Shown piece by piece: positions 24,798-38,922 of a stretch of DNA of 64,000 nucleotides; position 1 is the first letter of the stretch, and each line of letters opens with the position of its first letter. The notes below the pieces were generated by a model. That model worked only from the letters and a program-made list of their open reading frames with translations. It did no database searches and was not told where the DNA came from. A program made the position numbers and the translations under genes. This DNA is from Formicarius rufipectus. Taxonomy: Eukaryota; Chordata; Aves; Passeriformes; Formicariidae. Location of the stretch: NCBI GenBank assembly GCA_013399695.1, contig VXAU01004740.1, positions 1 to 64,000 of the forward strand, given 5' to 3'.

Positions 24798-26402
24798 AGA
24801 CAATTAGGTGAGTAGTGAAAAATTAGACCCAAAGTTTTTGCAGATCCATACAACTGGGATTTATATTGAAATTAATTTCACTTAATACAGAATAAATTTA
24901 TTTTTCTTTTTTTTTTTTTTATTTCAGTTTTCTCATTTCTTGAATTCTCTCTATATATTTTGCTATTAACCAAAAAACTTGAACTTAAGTTTCTCTGAGG
25001 TCACCTATGTGATTCATTCACCAGAAGCTAAATGAATTTCCTAAGATCTTTTGCTTCTTCATTAGAAAATACAGTTGCATTATAAATATTTTTTTTTGGT
25101 CACATTCTTATGGTATCTCAGTGACTTTAATGTGTCTAATATGCAGAGAAAGCATCTTGGGAACCACTCACCATACAATTCTAGGGTACACAAAGGAAAG
25201 TGATCGTGCCAAGTGCAAGCTCCCTCCTTGCATCAGTGACAGGCTGGCCTTGAGAAATTACCTTCACCCCATCTGTAACCCCTGCAGGCTCTTCAGACCT
25301 ACCTGAATGTCCGCTGTGCTCATTCCAATCTGGATTCCATGATTTCAGGGATTTCTAATTAAAAGCATTACATCTCCTCACATATCCATATTCCACTGTG
25401 AAACCTCTTGCTCTTCCAATTACTTACTTGCAGCTACATCTATCTATATTCTATTGATTTCAAGGCTAGGTTTTACCACCACATTTTCAAGTCTCAATCC
25501 CTCCCACCTTAGATCTTCATTGCTTTTAATGTTCTCAAGTGCTGAGTTACTTTTAAGGCAGAAAAAGTCCAGTATATCGTTTCACTCATGACAGCTGCAC
25601 ACCTGGGGTTTTTTCTTCGGTTTTATTTATTTGGTTTTGGTTTAGTCTTTTTTATCTATAAGATGTTTGCAAAGGATTTGTATATAAAACCCCCTCATAC
25701 AGCTGTAGGATGACCTGCACAGTAAATGCAGGAGTTTGGAGCCTGCATACACACATACCAGATCTTGATCAGGGAAACAGCACAGACTGTCCCTATATTT
25801 AATTGCTGTACAGGCTGGTGGAATTGTGAGCAGCCAAAAAAAAACCCCAAACAACCCAAACTCATAAATGCACAGATGCAATAGGAAAGCAACTGCCAAA
25901 TGCAAACTCAGAATAAAGGATATTTTGATCTGTTTTATACCTTCACAGAATTTCATTAGCTGATAAGAGTATTTCCAACACCTGTCAACCCTTCTGATGT
26001 CCTTTAATACAGTCTAAAATGTCGTGCTGAATGAACACTTTGTTCTAGAAAGTACATTTAGTGCAAGTAGCATATGCTGATCTGATGGACAAATATCTAA
26101 AAACTGTCTTTGCTCTTTCTCTGTTATGTAAGTAGAAAGCACAACTCATAAACTTGTGTCTTAGTTTTATGATACAGGTTTATGATCTTTATAAAAATGT
26201 TTTGCATGTTTCCCCCGTCATTATGACAAATTAAACCATTTTCATCCATAATCTTATGGTAAATAGAACAAATTGAGAAACAATTCCTGTTTGTGAAGTT
26301 TCATCAAAGTGGAGGTAACTATTAACAGAAATAGGGAAAATCAGAGAATCCAGTTAGGCCAAAAAGTTCAAAAGCCATATTCGGTGAGGTAGTTTGTTGG
26401 GT

Positions 26403-26460
26403 TTCAGTTTTTGTTTGTTTGTTTTTAATTTTTTTTGTTTGTTTTGTTGTTGATTTTTCT
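26403..26460 (+). repeat. T-rich (TTTG)n low-complexity tract
   Basis: Imperfect TTTG, TTTTG and T-run units. Same class as 4653-4735. Confidence 0.75.
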
Positions 26461-27255
26461 TCCTTATTTTCGTGACTCCCCTGCATTTAAATTTTGAGAA
26501 AGGCTCAGTATAATATTATCTATGACTATACGTTGTTATCTGACAGCTTTAGAGGAATCTAGATCCTTGTGTGACAACTTTTTTTGAATGTTTTTAGGTC
26601 CTTTATCACCTCACCTCAGGGGTGATAGTGTCCAGTAATTAAAACAGTTACTCCCCAGTGATTTTTTGCACCATAGATTTTTTTTCTTGACCAAAGAACC
26701 TGTGCTGAATATGGATTAGCACCACGAGCACACTAATTACCATAAGACAAATCATCTGTAAGATCATCAGGAATACAATATGACAGAGATATTTAAATAG
26801 TTTCAACTCAAAAAAGTCCTCTTAGGAGAATAAAGACAGTGGCCATCCCATCATGCATGATGTTACTGGAGGAATTTGGCATGTTTCAGCTAATAAAGCA
26901 AAAGCTGAAGAAATATGTGACCCCGTTCTCTGAACACAAAGCAAAAACCCAAAGCAGTAGAGCAAAACAAACAGGTAAAGGTAAAGGACTGAGTCTTAAT
27001 ACACTAGACCAGAAATTGGAGTGAGAATGTCCACTGTATGAACAACACTCAGACTCGAATTCATCAATACATGGTTTAGCATTAATTATTGATTGCATGA
27101 CAGAGTTATTTTGACAGCAGACATGTCAAAATGGTGATTCAATCCTCCTTTCTCTATGGAGGAAGAGAAAACCAAACAGTGGCAAGGAAAAATATAGAAC
27201 ATTCTAGTATTTATAGAAAGATTTACCACCTGGTAGAACAAACCTTTAAATAATA

Positions 27256-27387
27256 TTGTTGTTGTTTTTTTTTTTTTTTTTTTTTTTTTTGTTTGGTTTT
27301 GTTTTTTTTTTGTTTTTTTTTTTTTTTTTTTTTTTTTTTGGTTTTGTTTGTTTTTTTTTGGTTTTTTTTGGTTTTTTTTTTTGGTGG
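27256..27387 (+). repeat. 132-bp tract of only G and T
   Basis: No A or C occurs across 132 bases. It includes a 26-base T run at 27265-27290 and several further T runs of 8-20 bases separated by single or double G. The reverse-strand Lys-rich frames of 118 and 79 codons and the + strand Phe-rich frame are artefacts of this tract. Confidence 0.95.
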
Positions 27388-29170
27388 AGGGGTGAAAGCA
27401 GGGACAATTAAAGGAATAAATCCACTTGGAATTTTCATGCAAACTCTTAGTGTTCTAAACACATTCTTTGGTATTCTAACTATGCAACTCTAATCTGAAA
27501 ACGTTATTCCCCCTTTGACATTAAAGAGGCCACTGGTGTGAAACTGCAATTTACATGTTAATAGAGGGCTGCTTCAAGCAATGTGTGACCTAGAACAACC
27601 AGTCATAAATATTGCAAGTTAATGACTATATTTCAAAATATTCCAACAAAAATGTAATGAAAAAAATATTAATGCCTTTAGAGGTAAAAAAAGGTGTCAT
27701 GAAAGTGAAAGCAGGATTAAAAAAAAAAACCTTTTTATTGAGTGTTCTTTCATATTCTTTGTTTTAAGCTATGCAAAACTGGATGGAGAATAGTGGGGAA
27801 ATAGCATTTGTAGAAGAAAACAACAACTGAATATCAGACTATATAAGCAATTTGTCAGCCAAAATGTTAGTCATGAACTGCCACTGATTGCCTCTTTAGG
27901 TAATACTATTTTAATAGATGTAATAGAACATTTTCAAGTGACTGAGGGATTTTGAAGCTGATGATTATTCAAAACTGATAGTCAAGCACTGATTATGTGC
28001 CCCTACATGGAGGGCTGAGTGACCAACCTGATTGTTGCAGCTAAATAAATGCAAGATTTGAATCTTTAAAGTTTTCAGAAAAATCTGCCTCTTCTTAAGG
28101 TGTTATTGTAACATCCAAATTGCTATATCAAAGTAAAAATTTTGGTTGTCCTTTTACAGTGATGGGCTGAGCACAGCCCTCCCCTCTCCATCTCCGCCTG
28201 AGCCGTGGGGTGGGTATGTGGGAGGTGTCTAGGAAAGGAGCACTGGGAAAGATGCAGGGGGAGAAGTTGTTTTGATTTTAATTTGTTTCTCATTATTCAA
28301 CCTATTTTTAATTACTATTCCCTAAACTGAGGTTATGCCAGTGATGGTAATTGGTATGGGATGTGACTACCTTCATCTCAACCCTCAAACTCTTTTCCTT
28401 CTTATTTTCTCCCCCATCCTTTTGAGGGGAAGAAACCAACCAGCCAACATCCCACCCCAGGAACTGTCTGTGACTCACATCATAGCCCTTCATCATCATG
28501 AACTCGTCTGTTGTGGATCTTTGCCAGATTTGTGATTCTTTTCACCAATCACCTTTAATTTTCATCAAAGACTTATTATAACTCGGGACCAAAGTACAAC
28601 TAAATTACACTTGATCTTTTAATTTCTGGTCCAATGAGCATAAAAATCACAATTTTTTTATTGTTCATTGTATAAAATTGTCATAAACTACGTTTTGATG
28701 CAACTATGTCAGTGGTTTAATCAGTTTTTATTCACATCAGAAGTAGTGAAAGACAATTTCAAATACCTTCCTTTCCCTGTCTCTAAATACCACTTCCAAA
28801 AAACTATGAATGTTTCAAATATATGAGAAATATCCTGTATAAACACACAGTGGGAGACATCACATATCAGATCAGAAAGAAAAAAAAAGTTAAGAGTACA
28901 GTAATAAATAACTTTAGAAGCCTTAGGTCACTGGCTTCTGTCAAGCTCGGATAAATATGACTCCAAAGTCAATTAAGGCAGTTCAAGACACATAAATATA
29001 TTTGTAGATCAGAAACAATTAGTGCTTAAGTTTTCTTGTTTGGATTTGTTCTTTGTTTGTTTTTGCATTCAAATATTGATTTTTTTAAATTAAATTACTC
29101 CAGAAATATGAATGTCATACTCTTTTAATATATATAAAATAAACAATACATACACAGAACTAATCTACAG

Positions 29171-29206
29171 AAAGTAAAGTGCTAAAAGTAAAGTGCTAAA
29201 GTAAAA
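29171..29206 (+). repeat. 14-bp tandem repeat, 2.5 copies
   Basis: The unit aaagtaaagtgcta is present at 29171-29184 and 29185-29198, with a partial third copy to about 29206. It lies about 40 bp upstream of an LTR 3' fragment. Confidence 0.88.
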
Positions 29207-29247
29207 TCAAGTGTTGCAGACTACTTTTACTTAATTATTATCATCTA

Positions 29248-29354
29248 TGAAAACATCCCCATGTTATCCACACCTTTTACAGCACAAATCCAAAACATAC
29301 CCCACAGTAGGTACTGTGAAGAAAATTAACTCTGTCCCAGGCAAAACCAGCTCA
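29248..29354 (+). mobile_element. 3' end fragment of an avian endogenous-retrovirus LTR
   Basis: The block 'cacaaatccaaaacatacc' followed by 'actgtgaagaaaattaactc' and 'tgtcccaggcaaaaccagct' matches, by memory, the 3' end of a common avian ERV LTR and ends in CA at 29354. Only about 107 bp remain. There is no 5' end, internal region or viral gene. Confidence 0.65.
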
Positions 29355-29614
29355 TAAATTAACAGAAAGGTCTTTACAAATGAAAGTACAGATATCTAAA
29401 CATTTTTTACAGCTGATCATTATTTTAATATCATACAGGAAAATTAGATTGATGCCTTAGTCTGCATAGTGCATCTAACATCACTATACCATTATTTGTA
29501 TGTTGCTTTTTTTTGTCTCTGGAACACGTAATTTCTTCTCAAAAGAAAAGGGTTTAGATTCAAACTAGAAACCCTTCCTTTCTCCTGGGGGAAAATAAAA
29601 TAAAAAGATGACTC

Positions 29615-29885
29615 TCAGTTGGAAAGGAGGTACAATGAGCACCTGGTTCAACTGCTTGATTGCTTCAGGGCTGGCCAAAAGTTCAAGCACTTTATGAAAA
29701 GGCATTGTTCAAATACCTCTGGAACACAGACAGGCTTGGGGCATTGACCACCTCTCCTGGAAGTCTCTTCCAGGGTTTGACCTCCCTCTCAGTAAACAAA
29801 TGCTTCCTTATGGCCAGACTAAATCTCTCTAGGTGCAGCTTTGAACCAATTGTGGCAGGTCTGTTTTATCATTGCCCAGGGAGCT
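29615..29885 (-). mobile_element. CR1 LINE 3' UTR fragment
   Basis: CR1 read in reverse. Blocks are 'aaaggcattgttcaaatacc', 'acacagacaggcttggggca', 'tctcttccagggtttgacct' and 'cttatggccagactaaatct'. The frame of 80 codons on the + strand is an antisense shadow. The extreme CR1 3' tail is degraded or missing. Confidence 0.88.
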
Positions 29886-32800
29886 TTCACATTTCAATGT
29901 AGTTTTTGTCCAGAAAAGATATTTTTTACGTTATCCTTGCTTGTTTCAAGGATAGAAGTAGCAGTTATGCAGTCCAAGAAAGAAAATAAAACCCTTTACT
30001 TCATCTCAAATATTATGCAGGATCTGAACCAAAGCCATTTACTGAAGTTACTCTGTAATATCAAATATGGTGTGCTATTATTTGATATCCCCATAAAATC
30101 AATCTAAAACCTCTGTGACTGCTCTTAACCTGAAAAACAGAATTATGAAAAAAGTAGGAAGCTTGTTAAAAAGAGGATACAAGGGATAAATAAAATTTCA
30201 TCCTTTCAGGCACAAGGAGAACTGCAGAACACCCCACTGTTAGTGAGGCATCAGTTCACATTATTTATTAAGACAGAATAAGTAATTGACGTGATGAAGT
30301 AGAATAGTCAGGGAAGTATTAGAAAGAACAAGTATATTACAGAAATAGTCAGTTGCATTTAGATGAATAAAATAGGATCAAACTCTGGGAGGATAAATCA
30401 AAAATTCTGGATGAACAGTTTCCAAATTTACCTGGAGTAAAACTATTGCATTCTGCACCCACAGCCAGTTGATGATTAGTGCATAAAATGAGCCTTCACA
30501 GTGACTACTGAAGAAAGGCGGTGATTTTTTTAAATTAGTGTTCACTAAGGAATAAAATCCAGAGTTCCATTCTGGAACAGCTCGTGGGAGAGTCAAGTTA
30601 GAGAATGAAATTAATTTTGATCTTTAACATCTTCCTTAGCACTGATTTTGTGTTAAGTGAGAAAAGTTACACCAAACAAAAAGGAAATAGGAACAAAGAA
30701 TCCAGGTACTATCCGGGCAACTGGAGGTTAATAGGCCAAACATCTATGAAAAACACAGCAAATAATGGATCCCAAGAGCAGAAAATCTTGGAGAAAAACA
30801 CAGTACTTGTTGGGTTGTTGGAAAAAAAACTGCTTATGAGCCTCCGGTATTTCTTTACAAAGTTAAAACCTAATATTCTAACATTTTAAGTGGCTTTCAC
30901 TAAAGAATTCTAAAAACTTTGGAGAAACCAAGCAACCATGGGATGAGAAAAAGGTTGTCTTTCAGCTAAATAGCTGCTTCACAAAAAAATAGGAAACTGA
31001 TAGTTGTATATACTCAGTTATCAAATTAACATGTAGAATGGTCAATAGGAAGGAAAGATTTCTAATCATATCAAGTTACTGATAACAATAAATACAACAG
31101 AAAGAAAAAAACTCTTGAAAGGAAATTTTATTCCTAATTGATAATAAAACAATAACATTTGTTCTAGACAGACACATAAGGGTGCATAAGTAATGCTTCT
31201 TAAGCTAAGTAAATTATAAAGGATGTTACCCAAGTTTGTTTGGGAGTTATCACGATCTTTGGGCATCATTACCAAACATGAGTGGTGTCTAGGGGCTGTA
31301 ACAGTTTTTATAGAACTTGATGTCAAAACTCATTAGCTGACAAAAATAAATACTGTTAGAAACTATTAAGAAGCAATAAAAACACATCTGAAAAAAAATC
31401 ATTACACTACCATACAAGTCCATGGTTCACTTTTCTTCTTTGAAGCACTGACTTCCCTGACTTAAGATGGATTAATAAATTGGGGGGGAAAATGAGTTGG
31501 TTTAGAACGGCTAATCAGAAAACAGAGAGTTTAGCATGGGGTCGATCCATAAAATTCAGGAGCACAGAGAAGTCTTGATCCTTTGTCTCGCCTCCCAGCA
31601 CAGGCATTAGGAGCCTGTAAGTGAAAGGATGAAAACAAGGCGGAAAACAGTAAGATGAGACAGCTTTTCATACAGAAAGAGACCTGTGTAAAGAAAGCCC
31701 TGCTGAGGTTAGTGAGGATACTGAGAGGTCACACAGATTTGATGGAAGACTGGTCAAGCATTCAGTAAGTCATTGAGTGTTTTTAAGTAGAAAAAAAGCA
31801 CAGAAGGTTCAAGAACCCTCCAAAGCTAAAAGAGTAGCCAGCAGACTTCACAGAATGAAGGATCCCTTATCTGTATCACTTGATCGATTTTCTCTTTCTG
31901 TAATATAACTGTGTGGAGCTGCTGCAGAAGGCAGGTTTCTGTGTTATGTGGGCCCTCCCTTGATCTGAGGGAGGAAATAGGTCTCCACAATCACCTGCAC
32001 CAGGGTAGGGGTGGCCTTTTGATGCAGTTTGCCCCATGAGGTTAAATCACTCAAACAAGAATTGATTAAGTTAATTTTTAAATTATACTGGTGAGGAGAA
32101 AGAGAATGAGTGCAAATAAGGTGTTGAACTCTCACCTCAGCCTCTCAGAAGCCCCATTGTTTAACAAGTTCACTGTTACTTCTAGGAAGGAGAGGGAAAA
32201 GAATAATAATTTTTAGTGTTTTTAAACATACTATTGCTATTATCTTATGTTAGCAACTATATTCTATGCCTGGGCACCACGGAGACCAATTTGACAAAAA
32301 TCTCTAGAGTGAAATCTTGATGTGGCTTTTCTTCATGATAGAACATTCCCAAAATTTCAACATGGACCAGATACATTTGGTGGTTTTGAAGCACTGTAGA
32401 AAAGTAAGGAAATGTATTAAATAATATATCATAAGCAGAAATGTCATTTCTGCTAGAAGGCATGAAAGAGACAAATAAAAAGAAGAAAGACAAATCCCAC
32501 TTTTTTTTTTTACCTCACCTTTATACTTTTGTTATGGAAACTCTTATTTTGCCTTGCAACTGTTTTTCTAAATCCAGGTTCTTCTGCCGTGTCAGTCCAA
32601 GTAGTAGGAAAGACTTGCTTTTTTTCCTAAACATTTCACTTGATAAAACCCTAATCCACAATCAGAATGTTTTTGAAAAAGGAAACTTTTGGACTCAATT
32701 ATTGGAGTATTTGCCAAAATTTGCCAAATAGTTTTAGTTTTCTTTAGATTTTATTTGTCAATTTAGAAGAGTAAACAAAATTTAAAAAAAAAAAAAAAAA

Positions 32801-34317
32801 CAAAACAAAACACTTCTGGACATATTCTGATTATATTTCATATACATACACAGAATACACATATGTCATTCCTAAAGAAAGTAGAACATAATGAAAGAGC
32901 TTTATGGAATTATAATAAATATTTCTAATTTTGTCTTCATATCTCTAAACAAGAAACAGTTTATTGATACCAAGAGAAAATATTTACTGCTCAAAAGGTT
33001 TTAGAAAAGACAACCAACTGGTTATACCACATTAACATGTTAGCCTAAGTTGTCCCAAACATAAATAAATTCCCTTGATTTCAAAAATACCCACAACTAG
33101 ACATGATCCTAATTTCTATTCAAAGGCTGTCAGAGATAGGCTTACCCTAAACAGTCACTTCTCATTAGCCAATACTCTTGAAGACAGTGAGATAGATATT
33201 CTGCTGTACATTCTATATTATAGTCCTAGGCATTTATCATTGATTTAAAGTTAAAAAAAAAGACACACCCTTCGTGAGGCAACAAGCTATATAATAAGTA
33301 GGAACCTATTTAGAAGGCTCATAATCACAAAGATTCAATTACAATATTATTTTTACTAGTTAGCATTTTCAAAATGCTTATCTGATGTAAACATTGTGTC
33401 TCAAAGAGATGAAATAAACAAAAGCTCAGTCTTTAAAGTTCTTAACAACACATTTACAACTCCCCTTCAAGCATAATAGCACATTTCCTAGTCATGTTTA
33501 ATAATGAATTTTTATAAGAAAAGACTAAACAATTTTTATATTTGTTTTGAAAGTGCAAGTACGTGGAATAGACTGAAAGAGACCTTAGTAGCAAAAGCTG
33601 TTCTTGGGAATGTTTAAGTTGAAACACATTGATTTAGCTCCAGTATGAACAAGACAGTGCACTTCTGCCCCTGAGCAAAACAGAGAAGAGCAAAAGTATA
33701 ACTCTGCTTAGCTGGAATCTTGAGCTTTTCCTCATGACCCTGAAAGCATCACATATTTTCATGCAAGCCACTTCACTCAGTACAATTGAAATTTTTAGAT
33801 AAACTCTATGGTTTAACTAACTTTGGCTGCATATATAAACTCCATCTATATTGTTATTGGAGCAATTTGTATAGCCCATTTTCAGACATTTTTTTTGCCC
33901 AGGAATTGCTCAGAATAGAAGCAAACTTTTAAATACTTCTGCATTAATAGTCTTTGCAACTGACACTGCCTGATAGGTGGGCTTTTAATCATTTCTTCTC
34001 TTGAGACTGGACAACCATATATGCTGAGACTCAGGGAACCTCTGCCTTGCTCCAGGACAGCTGTCAGACATCAGCTTGCTCATGAAAATTAACTCCTCCG
34101 GGAAATCCTGAGTATGGCTAAATTTCAGTGGGAAATGGGATTGTAACAGTTGTAGTTATTGTTGAAGACAAAAGATATGTTTGTAAAAAGCTACCCCTAA
34201 TGGACTCACACAATTAAATATTTGTTGTGAAACACATAAATTATATTATTTCAGTGTATATTAAACATTAATGTTTATTTTTCTTAGATACTATTACTTT
34301 TTACAATTAATTTAACA

Positions 34318-34331
34318 NNNNNNNNNNNNNN
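34318..34331. other. Assembly gap (14 N)
   Basis: Fourteen ambiguous bases in AT-rich unique sequence. The true missing length is unknown. Confidence 0.99.
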
Positions 34332-35711
34332 TTATATTTTGTTTTATCTGCTTTCTCATTAGTGGAACTATTCATACATATAGTTACTGAACTAATCTTA
34401 TTTGTAGGATAACTTATTTATAAGTAAAATAGCCAGTATTGTATCAGAAGGGTTTTGTCTTTTATTTTTTTTTATTAATTTACAAATGTGACTGAATAAT
34501 TTCAGTTCCGAACTTGGCCAAAACCCACAAACAAAAAGCGATTATAACTATGACAATTTTCCTGTCTTCAAATTTACCCCCCAAAACGATATGAATTTCA
34601 TACTACTTATATACTCAGCTTTGGGAAGCCAGGTATGTTCAGAGATACTCACAGGTTTTGAAGTTTTGAAGTATTTAGTGTAGATGAGTCTTAATTTCAA
34701 GTCTATATTTAAAATTACAATAAGGGGAAAAAAGAAAAAAGTCAATCAATGTGTTATTGAACACATTTTGCAGAGTCTGATTTTTAGCAGCCTGAGTGGT
34801 GCTGAGAAAATGGGCATTTCCACAGAAACCTTAAAGGAATAAAACAATCACAGACAGAACCCTCTGGAAGGGGAAGTGCAGCAACAAGGTGTCTGCTGGG
34901 GATCTTGATGGACACTTTACTGTTGTCTGCTTTTCTGCAGAAGGCTCCTAAATTGAAGAAGTACTACCTGCTGCTTTTGTCTGTTAAAATTGTTATATCT
35001 GATGAAAGATTGCAATGGGTTTTAAAGAGAGAGCTCTGCATAGACTCTCACTGTTGATCTCCCAAAGAGAAGTGTATCATAAGGAAGATCCATCAGAGAA
35101 GTCAAAGGGTCAGTACCTTTGCGAAGTGTAAATACAAGAAAGTGCTCCTGGTTGCACTTTCAGCTTGGGTACTTTAAATCAGTTGAACACCCAAACTGCC
35201 TTTGCTTTTCACTACATTCTTTTTTCTTCCCATTTTTACTACCACTATTATAGCAGCTTCTCTTGGCACCGCTCTCGTTTATGAGCAGAGTGGGACACTG
35301 TTGTACACCACCCTTCCTAGCACTTTAAAACTGACCCAAGAACATCTTTCTTTCATCTGAAGAGTATTGCATGAAGACTTTTTTACTATTAAATTAAAAA
35401 ATACTATCGCTTGCAAGAGAAGTCTGGTTACAGCTTTGAAACTAATTTGAGTAGACATTGATACTTTAAAACCACTTACGTTGAACTATATCAAAAAATC
35501 AAATTTTAATTCCTTTATTAAAAAAAAAACCACCAAAAAACAACTCTGTTGCTTTTTACCAGTAGAGTAAAAAAAAAACAAAACAAAAACCATCACCCGA
35601 AAAAACACCAAACGTCTATAATTACGTATTACCTTGCAATTACCTTCAGATAATCTGTTCCACTAGTGTTTTATTGTCAATTTGACAAAACTAGGGAGAC
35701 AAAGTATTTTC

Positions 35712-35782
35712 AATAACAATAATAACAATAAAACGACCATGACCAATAATAATCATAATCATAATCATAATCATAATAATTC
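35712..35782 (+). repeat. (AATAAC)n/(AATCAT)n simple repeat
   Basis: Imperfect AATAAC units pass into four to five AATCAT units (35748-35778), with an interruption at 35730-35744. Confidence 0.9.
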
Positions 35783-38700
35783 CCTAAATCATGATATTAC
35801 TTTCTATACATTGAGAGTTATTTATTCCCCTAGCAACATGAAAGTAAGATAGTTGGCAAAAGGGTTTCTGGACTCTTTTTGCACTGAGAGGACAAATGTT
35901 TACCACAGCTCCACAACTTTTTCCATTATTACTTTGTTTTTTATCTTATTTAGAATTTGAAGAAACTTGGGGTATTATTTTTGTATTCAAATGTATTGCA
36001 TAATTTTTAGTCAGGAAGAAGCTTATGAAGGGGCCCTGGGAAAACTGCTGCAATATGAAGTTACCTTCCATGGTGAATAGTGTTAACACGTGGCTTGGAT
36101 TGCTTCTGAAAGTGCTCTTAGTCACTTTGCATTTTATTCTCAGGAGGAGTTTAAAACTTTTGAACATGTTTGGAGAAGTCACTGACAGAATATACAGCTG
36201 TCCCATGGCAATAACTTACGAAGAAAATCAGCAAAGTGGCAAATAGTTTTGCTGTTGCTCTAGTAACATATATATTCTGCATGATGTGGTAGAATTTGTT
36301 TACCAGCAAAAGTCTGTCCATTTCTTCTTGTAGATACACCAGGAATCTGAGATTTGCAGCCTCTCAGTAAGACTGGTGTTTATATTTATTCTCTGTACAA
36401 TGATGGTACAATATCAGTTTCCCAGGAATAATTATCCATCAAAAAAGAAACAAGCTAGTGCCCGGAATGGACAGGTCTTTGCTTTCTGTTTTCTGTTTAC
36501 TACTTCCAATAAACTTCATGATACATCTTGTACAACAAGCTACATTTTTTCTTTTTTTTTTGATGATGATGATCACATAAAATGATCCATTGAACTATAA
36601 ACTCTGGACATTATCTATTTAGATGTACGTATTGAAGCACCTGTCCTGTTAATCATTTTTATGTGACTATTATGTGAGCAGAATCCCATGCTAAGGACTT
36701 GGCTGAGGGACTGAACATGGGGATCAAACTAAAATGATCATTGGAAGGTGTTTAACGGCTGAAAATGTAAGGTTTCTAGGTCTTACTGTGTCTTTATTAA
36801 ATGATATTATGCAAAAAAAATGATGCAGGATGACAAAAGGGGACAAAAGCTATAGTGAATAACAGAAATATGACAGAAATAAATGCAGTCTTGAGAACAA
36901 TATATTAGGCTTTCAAATAGGAAGAATCAGGGAGCTAAACTAAGAATTGACATACAGCCAAATAAAATAATTGTCAGGGTTTTATATATCTAAAAACCTT
37001 TTTAAAGATGATATCTGTGGAGTGTTGGTACATGGATAAGGGAGGTAAGAACCAACTCTATAGTTAAGCCAAGTCTAATTAACTCAACAGGAAACTTGTG
37101 TTCCTTGGGAGACGGATGAACTAGTAAATGACTTGGGACCACATTTGTATTTAGTTCTGAAGATTTAATTATCTAATAGTTGTAAACACATGAGAAACAG
37201 AACAGTACAAAACATTATTTAGGAGGTCAGAGTGACAGACTTATGAAGAAACATCGAGGGAACTGAGCACATATACCTGCTTAAATGATGTTCAAGGAAC
37301 ATCAGCAGGAAGTCTAAGATGAAAGTGCTAAGAAGAAAGGAAGTTATACAGAAGCCCATGAGGATGACCAGGAATAATAATAATTAAAAAAAAAAAAAGA
37401 AAAAAGAAAATAAAAATTGAAAAATTAAACAAAGTTGACCAACAGTAACAGTTATTGAAACAAAGAGGTTTTTTTTTTTCCTTAAGGAAATCACAGAAAA
37501 GCCATTCAATTGCTTTAAGAGAAAAAATGAGATACATGGGACACGACGGCAAAATTTGGCACGGAAAAAATTAGACTAGATTTACTGTCTGAATTTTTCA
37601 TCTTTAGCATTCATTTTAACCATAATTTTGTTACATTCAAAACACTTTTTTAAAAAGCATGAAGAATACAGATGAGTTACTTAAATGAGACCTGCGTGTG
37701 GACATTCAATAAAGAGAACCAAACAGTTTCAACCATTGCTTCACTTTTGGCTTTCTCTCATTGGTTCAATTCCAGGTGGTAAAGCCCTGCAAAATTTCAC
37801 CTCTGAGGTTTTTTAATGTTTTTTATTAGAAGAGGATATTCTTTCACCTTTGTCTAAAGCATTATATGTTACAGCTGCTAAAAATCAAATACTTCTCTGC
37901 AGTAGTGCCAATGAAGTCTTTCAGCTATTTGTTTAGAAGGCTTTGCTTGCATTTGGAGATAAATGAATTTGCTACTAGGGCAGGGCCAGGAGGGAATTTC
38001 CCTTCCACTGAGTATGGATGCAATTGCTCTTTTGTTCTGCTTCATTTTGACTCTTTTTCTTACTTGCACTTCTGTACCTTTCCTAACCAACATGTGGGAA
38101 TTTAGCTTTCCTTTTGGGTTCTGGCAAAGAATGGTTTTTCCATGATCTTTCCTGCTCTTGACTAGTCACACACTGGTGGTTGTTTTGTTGTGTGGGGTTT
38201 TTTTAATTAAGTTTCTTCTGGAGTACTGAGTTGTTTTCTGTAGCACACAGAGGGACTCTTCTGAGCTCATTCTTCAGTTTCCTTCAGTTTTTCTGGGAAA
38301 AGCAGAGCCAAGATGGTCTCCTATTTTCAATTCCTGTCTCCTTAAAACGCAGCCAACAAATTGCAGCAGCAGTGTAGACTGCCTGTATTTAGCAAAGTTA
38401 CCCAAGCAGATTGATTTGGATTTCTCCCAGAAGAATGAAATGCCTGAGAAGTGAATAGCTATGTGCACAAGGGAGCTACTGGATATACAGATAGTATCCT
38501 GGATTGGTTTAGAGCTCAGAATACTTGGATCTAGCACTAATTTGGTGCATAGCTCTTGAATTAATGAAACATTTGCATCTTAATTCTGACAGGGTTAAGC
38601 ATGCAGATATATTTCCTAAAATGCTATTCCTTTCCCCATGGCAATGTCCAGACAGAGAAGATTTGGATACAGAACTGAAAGACTTAAAAGCCCAAAGCAG

Positions 38701-38853
38701 CATAAACAGTAATTTGGCAGAATGCAGACATTAATCACATCAAAATATGTTCCGACATTAAGGGACAGGCTAAACAAGAGATTTGTACTGTGATGTGTAC
38801 ACCATCCCATGGTCACAATACTGTTAAGTATATGGCTTCTGCTATGTAAATCC

Positions 38854-38922
<69 letters not shown>
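38854..38922 (+). repeat. (ATCT)17 tetranucleotide (GATA) microsatellite
   Basis: About 69 bp of uninterrupted ATCT, equal to GATA on the - strand, roughly 17 perfect units. Perfect, long tetranucleotide arrays are usually highly polymorphic. Confidence 0.97.

Larger units (their letters stand above)
24798..29247. other. Unique noncoding DNA with T-rich tracts
   Basis: No gene or LINE is recognised. T/G-rich simple sequence lies at 24901-24922, 26403-26460 and 27256-27387. A GC-richer patch lies at 28160-28260. Frames up to 104 codons (25642-25956, -) lack recognisable domains. Confidence 0.5.

Noticed and set aside
27086..27493. Lys-rich and Phe-rich frames
   Set aside because: Translation of a G/T-only tract.
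38854..38922. Regular repeats resembling a CRISPR array
   Set aside because: It is a pure tetranucleotide microsatellite without spacers, in vertebrate DNA.
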